From Candidatus Poseidoniaceae archaeon (GTDB lineage: Archaea > Thermoplasmatota > Poseidoniia > Poseidoniales > Poseidoniaceae): 13,159 nucleotides of DNA. The notes under the pieces are model-generated. The model was not told the origin of the DNA. It did not search any database and worked only from the letters and a program-made list of their open reading frames with translations. The position numbers and the translations under genes were made by a program. The stretch covers positions 1 to 13,159 of the forward strand of contig CASICT010000003.1 of assembly GCA_949373265.1 (NCBI GenBank), given 5' to 3'. This document shows, one piece after another, positions 1-6,246 of the stretch. Within the stretch, counting starts at the first letter, position 1, and every line of letters starts with the position of its first letter.

Positions 1-150
1 CCATACACCCGTGCATCCGATGCAAATAACAGAATCATCCGCCGAAATGCTGACGGTGCAACAACCGCAGACATGGCGTACATCGCACAACAGGCCGCTA
101 TCGAATACGAGCGTGCACTAGTTGCTGGTGAAATCGACGAAGAGGAGTGA
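1..150 (+). CDS. C-terminal end of probable ribosomal protein L37Ae (eL43), partial
   Basis: The left edge cuts into a frame that is open from base 1 and ends at TGA 148-150, giving 49 residues. The visible part begins PYTRASDANNRIIRR and ends in an acidic EIDEEE tail. The opening resembles the segment after the last zinc-ribbon cysteine of archaeal L37Ae (GG-aY-tp-t followed by a basic helix), a small zinc-binding protein of the large ribosomal subunit. Its position directly before Pcc1 and prefoldin beta also fits, because archaeal L37Ae genes often sit in such a cluster. The zinc ribbon lies outside the window, so the name is an inference. The alanine-rich acidic tail would be longer than usual. 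An unrelated small protein cannot be excluded. Confidence 0.5.
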   Translation, partial: PYTRASDANNRIIRRNADGATTADMAYIAQQAAIEYERALVAGEIDEEE

Positions 151-156
151 TCCTTT

Positions 157-363
157 TTGTGGTCTGTCCGCCTTTCGGTGGATACGCCTAAGGCTAATTC
201 ACTAGCAGCCAGTCTTGCAAGTGAAGAATCCGTGATTGTAACCGGTGACAATTTGTCATTTACTCTAAACGAAAGTAGAGCTAAAGATGCGAGAGCAATG
301 TGGAATACTCGAATGAGATCTCTCGTCATTGCAAATCGAGTAATTGATGTGATGGATTCTTGA
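157..363 (+). CDS. pcc1: KEOPS complex subunit Pcc1
   Basis: This 68-residue protein matches the small Pcc1 family. Pcc1 is the dimerising subunit of KEOPS, the complex that makes the universal t6A modification at position 37 of ANN-decoding tRNAs in the cytoplasm. A beta-rich first half is followed by the family's typical C-terminal helix, where the segment RAKDARAMWNTRMRSLVIAN (about residues 40-59) matches the usual 'D...lRA..NS.LR' pattern. The start is TTG at 157. It is the only start in this frame before the stop of the upstream gene, and GAGGAG at 142-147 lies 9 bases before it. The upstream stop sits inside this SD region, so translation is probably coupled. The length is near the low end for archaeal Pcc1. 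The family is weakly conserved, so the call rests on the C-terminal helix plus context. Confidence 0.72.
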   Translation: MWSVRLSVDTPKANSLAASLASEESVIVTGDNLSFTLNESRAKDARAMWNTRMRSLVIANRVIDVMDS

Positions 364-387
364 ACCCCTAACTAGTGAGGAGATAAC

Positions 388-696
388 ATGGAAGCCGCTC
401 AACAATTGCAGATGGTCGTTGCCGAAGTGCAAGCAGCAAGACAACAAGTAGCATCACTTAATGCTCAACTAAGGGAACTAGAGGGTACTGTTGCTGCTGT
501 TAAAACACAGCCAGATGGTATGGCTCTTCATCGACAAATGGGCACCATATTAGTAGAAGTTGAAGATAGAAATCAGTTACTGGAAGATTTGGAAACGACT
601 CTTGTTCAAATGAAAGCTGCTGTCACCACTATGGGTGAAAGAGAGGCTGAACTTGTTTCAACCTATGAAAAACTCAAGCAATCTCTCGAGGGATGA
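388..696 (+). CDS. pfdB: Prefoldin beta subunit
   Basis: Prefoldin is the hexameric (two alpha, four beta) cytosolic chaperone that captures unfolded proteins and passes them to the thermosome. This 102-residue product has the beta-subunit plan: an N-terminal coiled coil (about residues 1-40, rich in Q, A and E), a central hairpin region (about 40-65, with the family-like segment around MGTILVEVE) and a C-terminal coiled coil (about 65-102, containing LLEDLETTLVQMK). It is somewhat shorter than the roughly 115-120 residues common in archaea. ATG 388 is preceded by GTGAGGAG at 375-382 with a 5-base spacer, so the start is firm. It lies 24 bases after pcc1 and its stop overlaps the next start (ATGA at 693-696), indicating an operon. 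The coiled-coil sequence gives weak family resolution, but the neighbour Pcc1 supports the call. Confidence 0.8.
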   Translation: MEAAQQLQMVVAEVQAARQQVASLNAQLRELEGTVAAVKTQPDGMALHRQMGTILVEVEDRNQLLEDLETTLVQMKAAVTTMGEREAELVSTYEKLKQSLEG

Positions 697-1670
697 ACTT
701 GGAAGAATTAGCCAACTGGATTACAGAAGCCACATCTCGTGGAGCAGTTCCGATTCTAGCAGGTAGAAATGGAGACATGGATACCATCGGTTCCGCCATT
801 GCATTGGCAGCATCAAACCCTGTTTTGTTAGCCTGTGGCAAGCATGTAGGCCGTTTGGCAAACCGTCTTTGTGAGGAACTAAATGCACCATTTCGCAAAC
901 TTTCCGATAATCCCGCATGGCCATCAAAAATCGGTGGAATAATCATTGTTGATGCTGCTGCTGAATCACAAACCGGAGTTAAGATTCCAGAAGGAATACC
1001 GATTTGTGTGATAGACCATCATGATACTTGTGAATGGAAATTTGGACCTGGAGATTTAGAAGTGCGGGGAAACGCTCGCTCAACAACTCAAATGATTTTT
1101 GAATACCTGTCTAGCCACTCACCTGACACTTTAACGAACGAAGTTCGTAAACTTCTACTCGCTGGTCTGATAACCGATACTGGAAGATTTCGACATGCAG
1201 ATGAATCTTCACTTCGATGTGCTGCAGACCTTCTAAATGGAGCCGATTTCGAATACCAAGAGTTTGTCGAATATATTCAAAATGAAACTATCACTGCTAG
1301 CGATCGAGGTGCCATTGTGAAGGCCTTATCCAGAAGCCAGTCAATCGAATCTGGCAAATGGAATTTGGTTCATACTCACGCTGGAATACTCGAAGGAAAG
1401 GTTGCAAGTATACTGGTTCAAGCAGGGGCGGAAGTAGCATTGGTAGCACGTAACCGTGATGGTGAAACCCGACTAACTGCCAGAGCACCACGTTCTTCGA
1501 CAAAATCAGGAATTCACTTGGGAAGGATGATGCAACAATTAGCCGAGAAAATGGGTGGCGAAGGTGGAGGGCACGATGGTGCTGCAGGCTGGAGCGGACA
1601 TTGTGACCGGATTGCTAGTGAAACCGCTTTCATCAATATCCTTGCTAATACTAGGAGGGTTGAAAATTGA
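693..1670 (+). CDS. DHH/DHHA1-family phosphoesterase
   Basis: This 325-residue protein has an N-terminal DHH domain (about 1-190) and a C-terminal DHHA1 substrate-binding domain (about 220-325). Family members hydrolyse phosphodiester or phosphoanhydride bonds (nanoRNA, pAp, cyclic dinucleotides, single-stranded nucleic acid) using two Mn2+ ions. Visible motifs are D28 and D30 in RNGDMDTIGSA (motif I), the DHH triad at 108-110 in CVIDHHDTCEW, D162 in LITDTGRF, and the DHHA1 loop GGGH at 291-294. The motif I histidine, four residues before D28 in most members, is G24 here. The start overlaps the prefoldin stop by four bases, and the stop overlaps the next gene, so it is co-transcribed. Stand-alone archaeal DHH proteins of this kind are often annotated as RecJ-like or exopolyphosphatase-like. 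The true substrate cannot be read from the sequence. Confidence 0.85.
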   Translation: MNLEELANWITEATSRGAVPILAGRNGDMDTIGSAIALAASNPVLLACGKHVGRLANRLCEELNAPFRKLSDNPAWPSKIGGIIIVDAAAESQTGVKIPEGIPICVIDHHDTCEWKFGPGDLEVRGNARSTTQMIFEYLSSHSPDTLTNEVRKLLLAGLITDTGRFRHADESSLRCAADLLNGADFEYQEFVEYIQNETITASDRGAIVKALSRSQSIESGKWNLVHTHAGILEGKVASILVQAGAEVALVARNRDGETRLTARAPRSSTKSGIHLGRMMQQLAEKMGGEGGGHDGAAGWSGHCDRIASETAFINILANTRRVEN

Positions 1671-2698
1671 ATCCTGAAGAGATTATCACCGCATATGAAA
1701 ACGGTGAGCGTGAATTAGATCACCTCCTTGAAAAAATGAGGTGGACTAGTTGGCTAGGCGTAGCAGAACTTGGACTTGTTCTAGGTAGCGACATTGTTGA
1801 ATTCCTAGCAGATAAGCTAACTCCCGCTGAATCAAAAGTCCTTGAATTGGTTAAGATGAGGGTCCAGGGTGTATTGAATATGGAATCCATCGAAGAGGCC
1901 CTTGTAGTAGCTAGGAGTCCAGACACACGTGATTTGGCTCTAGAGGGCAGATTGAGAATGGAAAGAGGTCTCGTTAATTTTGAAAACGGTGACATGGATG
2001 GAGCACGTGATGATTTGACGTGGGCTGAAACAAGGCTGAAATCGGTCGCCAAGGCTAGTAGAGACCATGATATCTCATTGCTAAACAAAGCAGCATTTCA
2101 CCTATCGATTGAGGAGCCAATGATGGCATTACACGTTCATGGTGAAATATCTCGTAGCGCAGGTCATGCAAATGAAACAATTGCAATTTCAAGAGTACAG
2201 GCTGCAAGAATCCATTTGATGTATAGCCAAATGTTTGATGCTGCAAGATGCGCTTTCAACGCACATGCACATGCTATGATCGCTAAACAAATTGACCTTG
2301 CAGTAGAATCGGGGGCTATATTTGTAGAAATAGCATCAGACTTTATTGATGATGATGCTGAAAATTTCGCCGACCAGATAGTAGATGCTAAGCCTCTATC
2401 TGTGGGGGATGAAGCCCCGACACTAAAGGTGAACAAGGAAGATATCAATGGAGTACTAGAATGGTGTATTAAAAATACATCAGAAGGATATTCAGGTGTT
2501 GAACGACCTGATTTGCGTGCATTGATGATGCTGGCCAAGAAATTAGAGAGAACAGAATTATTCACTGAACTACTTTCATCTACCGATGAAGTAGAAGATG
2601 CTATGCTAGCGGCACTTTGTGCCTCTGTTAGTACAGATGACGTGGCAAAACAGTGGACTGATAGAGTAACTGAAATAATGACTTTGGAAAATGTTTAG
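1667..2698 (+). CDS. Unrecognised all-helical, TPR-like protein
   Basis: I do not recognise this 343-residue protein. It looks soluble and almost entirely helical, with no signal peptide or membrane segment. The middle part (about 90-235) reads as helix pairs with alanine- and leucine-spaced repeats such as LALEGRLRMERGLVNFENGD followed by a second helix, which suggests a degenerate TPR-type solenoid. Acidic residues are common (for example DFIDDDAENFADQ). The start is TTG 1667, overlapping the stop of the DHH gene. A clear SD, GGAGGG at 1654-1659, lies 7 bases upstream and supports TTG over later ATGs. The gene is therefore coupled to the DHH gene and probably acts with that operon, perhaps as a scaffold, but this is inference. 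It ends tail to tail with the next gene, sharing four bases. Confidence 0.72.
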   Translation: MNPEEIITAYENGERELDHLLEKMRWTSWLGVAELGLVLGSDIVEFLADKLTPAESKVLELVKMRVQGVLNMESIEEALVVARSPDTRDLALEGRLRMERGLVNFENGDMDGARDDLTWAETRLKSVAKASRDHDISLLNKAAFHLSIEEPMMALHVHGEISRSAGHANETIAISRVQAARIHLMYSQMFDAARCAFNAHAHAMIAKQIDLAVESGAIFVEIASDFIDDDAENFADQIVDAKPLSVGDEAPTLKVNKEDINGVLEWCIKNTSEGYSGVERPDLRALMMLAKKLERTELFTELLSSTDEVEDAMLAALCASVSTDDVAKQWTDRVTEIMTLENV

Positions 2699-3678
2699 CC
2701 AAGCATTAATTGTGCCTTCTCCATCCATTCTTCTGCCCATAACTCACCTGAAGTAAGCAACGATCTAGCCATAAAGAAGGCTTCAGCGGCTTCACCAGCA
2801 TCAAGTAAATCCTGTAACCGCTTTAGGTCAGGGTCAATCTTGACATCTATTTCATCATCAGGCGTTACTATTTCCAATGGTACTTCAGAAACACTTTGCG
2901 AGAGGTTTTGCATTCGAACTAAAAATTGCGACCGGGTATTCAATGATGGGCCGCTCCAAGGAACTGCATCTTCACCATCCATTGCCATTTTCAAGCGATT
3001 CAAGAATAAGTCGCGCACCTTTTGTGTGGGCCTCAATTGTTGAACATGGTCATAGCAAAGCCAGGCTTGATCAATTTCACTCCTCCTTTCATGCAACCGC
3101 CCTAGTTCCATCCAAAGTTCATGATTCGCAGGGCGATGGGCAAGTAGATGGTGAACTAAATCAATGAATAAATCTTCATGCCCAGCCGTACGGACACGCT
3201 CTAATCTACGACCATAGATGATGTTCGACCTCTGGTCAGTAAAATCCAACCTTCGACAACGATTAGCAAACTTCTCTAAATCATCATCACCAAGAGACGC
3301 AAACCAATTCTCAGGATCAAGAGAATCTGTAATGAAGGCGGCTTCGAGTAATTCAATCCCAACTTCAAGATGATTAATTCCTTTCAGTTGGCCTAATTGA
3401 TTAGGGTCACGACCAAGAATAACAAAGATATCTCCCAGTACTAATGACATTCCGTCTGAATCTCCTCGCATATGCTTGATTAGAGCAAGACATCTCCAAT
3501 TCCTCTCATCTGTAAAGTCGTAAAGTACAGCTTGCTGCGCATTCTGCTCAGCCCAAGCAAGGTTTTCCAACTCACGAGAAGGGTCTTTTTTCGCTAACTT
3601 CACAAATCGGTCTGCTTGTGAACGGTGTCTGCTACCCAGATTACGTCTAGGATGTTGGAGAACCGTTGCGCTATCCAT
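2695..3678 (-). CDS. TPR-repeat protein of unknown function
   Basis: The product, read from ATG 3678, has 327 residues. A recognisable tetratricopeptide repeat lies at about 185-218 (NHELWMELGRLHERRSEIDQ then AWLCYDHVQQLRP, with W, LG, A and P at the expected places). A weaker repeat is seen at about 57-90 (NWRCLALIKHMRGD). The C-terminal part (about 260-327) is acidic and helical. TPRs mediate protein-protein contacts and no catalytic motif is visible. The frame stays open further upstream to 3768, but that would place 80 bases inside the UbiD gene. ATG 3678, 10 bases after the UbiD stop, is the more natural start, although only a weak GAG-type SD precedes it. The gene probably forms an operon with UbiD. 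Its 3' end overlaps the convergent helical-protein gene by four bases. Confidence 0.72.
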   Translation of the reverse strand: MDSATVLQHPRRNLGSRHRSQADRFVKLAKKDPSRELENLAWAEQNAQQAVLYDFTDERNWRCLALIKHMRGDSDGMSLVLGDIFVILGRDPNQLGQLKGINHLEVGIELLEAAFITDSLDPENWFASLGDDDLEKFANRCRRLDFTDQRSNIIYGRRLERVRTAGHEDLFIDLVHHLLAHRPANHELWMELGRLHERRSEIDQAWLCYDHVQQLRPTQKVRDLFLNRLKMAMDGEDAVPWSGPSLNTRSQFLVRMQNLSQSVSEVPLEIVTPDDEIDVKIDPDLKRLQDLLDAGEAAEAFFMARSLLTSGELWAEEWMEKAQLMLG

Positions 3679-3688
3679 GTGGAACAAC

Positions 3689-4954
3689 TCACTGAACCGA
3701 CATGAAACCAGAGCGGTCATAGCCCCATGGAATTGTTGCATCAATACCAATTTTAGCAGTTTTTCCATCCGACAAACGAGATGGGTCCAAACTAGAACCC
3801 TTCTGATTTGACAAAATTACCGAGTCTGAATCAGGTTGCCATCGAGTCATCATTGCCCATTCAACCCTAACGGGGTCGGTAATGTCGATGTCTTCATCAA
3901 CAATAGTTACCATCTTCATTGAACGGTGACCTGCTAAAGCAGCATGAATTGCTTTCAAAGCATCACCTTCATTGTTGACTTTGATTTTTACAACTGCTGC
4001 AAGCCAACCGCCTCCACCTTCGGTCATATGAACATCCAAGCATTCACAAACCTCGCTAACTGCTGACTTGATGGTTGGAGATCTTGGCAAGCCCATCAGT
4101 GTCTTGTGTTCAGCCTCTGCAGGAATTAAGGCGTGGAACACTGGATTCTTTCGATGGGTGATACCATCTATTTCAATCACGGGTTCTTGACGTACATCAT
4201 CGACTGTACCAGTAATGTCAACATAAGGACCCTCAGAGTCATTATCAGTTGTTATACGGCCCCACATTGCGTATTCAGCATGTGCTGGGACTTGTATCCC
4301 ATTAGGCAATTCAACTAATTCAAGAGGTGAACCATGTATTTTTTCGTGAAGTGCTGAGGCAATAGTCAATTCGTCAATATTTGAATCAAAGGACATTGCT
4401 CCTGCCAAAAGTACGACTGGGTCAGGTGCATTTATCACCGCTATTTTCACATCTTCCCCTGAACCCCTTGCATCACTGGTCATAGCATGAAGATGTCTCG
4501 GAACTAGTCTTACCACCAAGTGATTTTCATCACGTAGTAATTGTCGATGGAATGACATATTGCGGATTCCACCATGCTCTGCAATTATTACACTTGAAGA
4601 CATGTACCTTCCACGATCTTCTCGCCAATGATGAGGAATTGGCAATTTTGTCAAATCTGGAGTGCTTTGAGGACATTCCATGACTGGGCCTGAATCAACA
4701 ATTTTTGGGTCTCTGGGGTTTTCCATGGCCCATCCCAATAGGTCAATGAAATCCTCCGGCTCAATAGATAAGGCTGCACAAAGTCTAGGCCTTGTTAAGA
4801 GATTTACAGCAACTCTGTGACCTGGAGCCTCAATTAAATTTTCAAAGACAAGTAGTTCGTGACCTGTAGACTTAGACTTATCAAAAATACCATGCAGCAC
4901 GCTGGTTGGCTCAGTAATAAAAGTTGCTGCGCCTAACAAATCACGGAATGCCAT
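3689..4954 (-). CDS. UbiD-family decarboxylase (candidate anhydromevalonate phosphate decarboxylase)
   Basis: UbiD enzymes are (de)carboxylases that use prenylated FMN made by UbiX. Read from ATG 4954 the protein has 421 residues, a usual archaeal length. The N-terminus MAFRDLLG fits the family's 'MsfR-fL' opening. The prFMN/metal core is visible as GRYMSSSVI then RNMSFHR (N132 and R137, spaced as metal-ligand Asn and catalytic Arg), H154 or H156, VELP (E215), VPAHAEYAMWG (E227), EGPYVDITG (E241), and the late VDEDID...V.WA...R segment at about 352-371. The second Glu of the usual AExxxEG signature is W231. In archaea one UbiD clade decarboxylates anhydromevalonate 5-phosphate to isopentenyl phosphate. 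The nearby isopentenyl phosphate kinase makes that role attractive, but UbiD substrates vary widely. An alternative GTG start at 4993 lacks an SD, while AGGAAGG precedes ATG 4954. Confidence 0.87.
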   Translation of the reverse strand: MAFRDLLGAATFITEPTSVLHGIFDKSKSTGHELLVFENLIEAPGHRVAVNLLTRPRLCAALSIEPEDFIDLLGWAMENPRDPKIVDSGPVMECPQSTPDLTKLPIPHHWREDRGRYMSSSVIIAEHGGIRNMSFHRQLLRDENHLVVRLVPRHLHAMTSDARGSGEDVKIAVINAPDPVVLLAGAMSFDSNIDELTIASALHEKIHGSPLELVELPNGIQVPAHAEYAMWGRITTDNDSEGPYVDITGTVDDVRQEPVIEIDGITHRKNPVFHALIPAEAEHKTLMGLPRSPTIKSAVSEVCECLDVHMTEGGGGWLAAVVKIKVNNEGDALKAIHAALAGHRSMKMVTIVDEDIDITDPVRVEWAMMTRWQPDSDSVILSNQKGSSLDPSRLSDGKTAKIGIDATIPWGYDRSGFMSVQ

Positions 4955-5030
4955 GTACCCTTCCTGTAGGGCAATAACCATGAACATTGGCACTGTTCAG
5001 TTAACGATGCGTGCACCATCCGACCAACCC

Positions 5031-5054
5031 ATTTCAATCGGCACCATGAAATAG
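5031..5054. promoter_or_regulatory. Inverted repeat and possible TATA element upstream of uS12
   Basis: The 141 bases between the divergent UbiD and uS12 genes hold one clear small structure: ATTTCA (5031-5036) and TGAAAT (5047-5052) form a perfect 6-bp inverted repeat around a 10-base centre. Two further G-C pairs follow outside one mismatch. The right arm lies in ATGAAATAG, the best TATA-like stretch of the gap. Transcription starting about 25 bases beyond it would give a roughly 20-base leader for uS12. It could be an operator overlapping the promoter, an mRNA hairpin, or chance. There is no direct evidence of function. Confidence 0.25.
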
Positions 5055-5095
5055 GGGAGGTAGGTCGGCAAAATGCTTCAATGGAGTGTTTTGAC

Positions 5096-5524
5096 ATGGG
5101 TCGTGGATTGTTCGCAGGAACCAAGATGGCAAAGGACCGCCAAAAGTTCAGATGGTCCGACCGTAGATACAAGAAGCGTATGCTCAAGTCTCGAGCTAAG
5201 CATGACCCTCTTGCAGGTTCAACACAAGCAAAGGGTATCGTTATCGAAAAAGTCGGTATCGAAGCTAAGCAGCCTAACTCCGGAATCCGTAAAGCAGTCA
5301 AGATTTCACTGATTAAGAACGGTAACAAACTTACAGCCTTCGCACCAGGAGATGGTGCTATCAACTTTATCGACGAACACGATGAAGTGATGGTAGAAGG
5401 AATCGGTGGACGTATGGGACGTTCATACGGAGATATTCCTGGTGTCCGATACAAGGTCATCCAAGTCAACGGTGTCTCATTAGATGAGATGGTTCGTGGA
5501 CGAAAAGAGAAGCCAGTACGATGA
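5096..5524 (+). CDS. rps12: Small-subunit ribosomal protein uS12
   Basis: uS12 sits at the decoding centre of the small ribosomal subunit and monitors codon-anticodon pairing. The 142 residues match archaeal S12 along their whole length: [10 protein letters not shown] at the start, [15 protein letters not shown], the decoding loop KQPNSGIRK at about 58-66, [15 protein letters not shown] at about 84-98, GDIPGVRYK at about 112-120 and the C-terminal GRKEKPVR. The start chosen is ATG 5096, because MGrGLFA is the family N-terminus and GGAGTG at 5083-5088 precedes it. An in-frame ATG at 5081 would add five unexpected residues. It leads the str-type cluster uS12-uS7-(desaturase)-EF-2 and lies 15 bases before uS7. 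Confidence 0.97.
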   Translation: MGRGLFAGTKMAKDRQKFRWSDRRYKKRMLKSRAKHDPLAGSTQAKGIVIEKVGIEAKQPNSGIRKAVKISLIKNGNKLTAFAPGDGAINFIDEHDEVMVEGIGGRMGRSYGDIPGVRYKVIQVNGVSLDEMVRGRKEKPVR

Positions 5525-5539
5525 TTCGGAGTGATTTAG

Positions 5540-6169
5540 ATGAGTGAAGAAGTCGAAACACAAGAAGAAGAATCTCAACCTGAGGAAGTTAAGCCAATAG
5601 CAGGTATCGGAACACTGGTATTCAGTAAATACGATGCTAGCGAAGTAGTCTGTAGAGACCCTGGACTAGCACCTTACATCAACCTCTCAACTGTAGGAGT
5701 ACCACATACTGGTGGACGTCATGCAAATGCATGGTTCGGTAAAGCTCGCCTCTCTGTTGTCGAAAGATTCGTCAACAAGTTGATGCGAACTGGAAAGTAC
5801 ACAGGTAAGAAGCAAGGTGCACTCAAGGCTTTTGAAGCAGCACTCGATTCTATTGCAGAACGTAGTGGAAACAATCCTCTACAAGCATTCGTAGATGCAA
5901 TTTGTCATGCTGCACCAATGGAAGAGATCACACGTATCAAATTCGGTGCTGTATCTCAACCTAAGGCTGTTGACAGTTCACCATCCCGCAGACTCGATGT
6001 TGCACTAGCAAATCTTGCAAAGGGTGCACAACAAGGAACATCAAAATCAAAGCGTACACTTACTCAGTGTATTATCAACGAACTAACAAAGGCTAGCAAC
6101 GGTGATGTTACCTCTTTCGCAGTCTCAAAGAAGGAAGAAGTTCAGCGCATTGCATCAAGTGCACGCTGA
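5540..6169 (+). CDS. rps7: Small-subunit ribosomal protein uS7
   Basis: uS7 nucleates assembly of the head of the small subunit, binding the 3' major domain of 16S rRNA and contacting E-site tRNA. The 209-residue product is archaeal in type. An acidic extension (about 1-18, glutamate-rich) precedes the conserved core starting near KPIAGIGTLVFSKYDASEV. Recognisable blocks are VERFVNKLMRTGKYTGKK, AFVDAICHAAPMEEITRIKFG and SSPSRRLDVALANLAKGAQ, with a C-terminal helix KKEEVQRIASSAR. ATG 5540 follows GGAGTGAT at 5528-5535, which pairs with the 16S 3' end apart from one missing G. The gap to uS12 is only 15 bases, so the two share a transcript. Two tandem hairpins follow the stop. Confidence 0.97.
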   Translation: MSEEVETQEEESQPEEVKPIAGIGTLVFSKYDASEVVCRDPGLAPYINLSTVGVPHTGGRHANAWFGKARLSVVERFVNKLMRTGKYTGKKQGALKAFEAALDSIAERSGNNPLQAFVDAICHAAPMEEITRIKFGAVSQPKAVDSSPSRRLDVALANLAKGAQQGTSKSKRTLTQCIINELTKASNGDVTSFAVSKKEEVQRIASSAR

Positions 6170-6187
6170 GATTAGACCCACAGAAAC

Positions 6188-6220
6188 GGTGTTGCTTGCA
6201 ACACCTGACCCCAACGGTCA
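6188..6220 (+). promoter_or_regulatory. Two tandem hairpins between uS7 and desaturase genes
   Basis: Beginning 18 bases after the uS7 stop, GGTGTTG-CTTG-CAACACC (6188-6205) forms a perfect 7-bp stem with a 4-base loop. It is followed directly by TGACC-CCAAC-GGTCA (6206-6220), a perfect 5-bp stem with a 5-base loop. The two stems could stack coaxially. No T-run follows, so this is not a typical T-rich archaeal terminator. It may instead protect the 3' end of the ribosomal mRNA, mark a processing site, or control translation of the desaturase, whose start lies 26 bases downstream. The pairing is seen directly; the role is inference. Confidence 0.42.
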
Positions 6221-6246
6221 ATAATGACAGTCTTTGCGAAGGGGCT

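Noticed and set aside
1720..2088. 122-residue minus-strand frame, and another at 2164-2565
   Set aside because: Both are antisense to the helical-protein gene, which has a strong SD and operon context; neither has a plausible start or motif.
3679..3768. N-terminal extension of the TPR gene
   Set aside because: It would overlap the UbiD coding end by about 80 bases; ATG 3678 just after the UbiD stop gives a normal operon spacing.
4933..5469. 178-residue open frame on the minus strand
   Set aside because: It runs antisense through most of uS12, whose identity is certain, and its sequence shows no family features.
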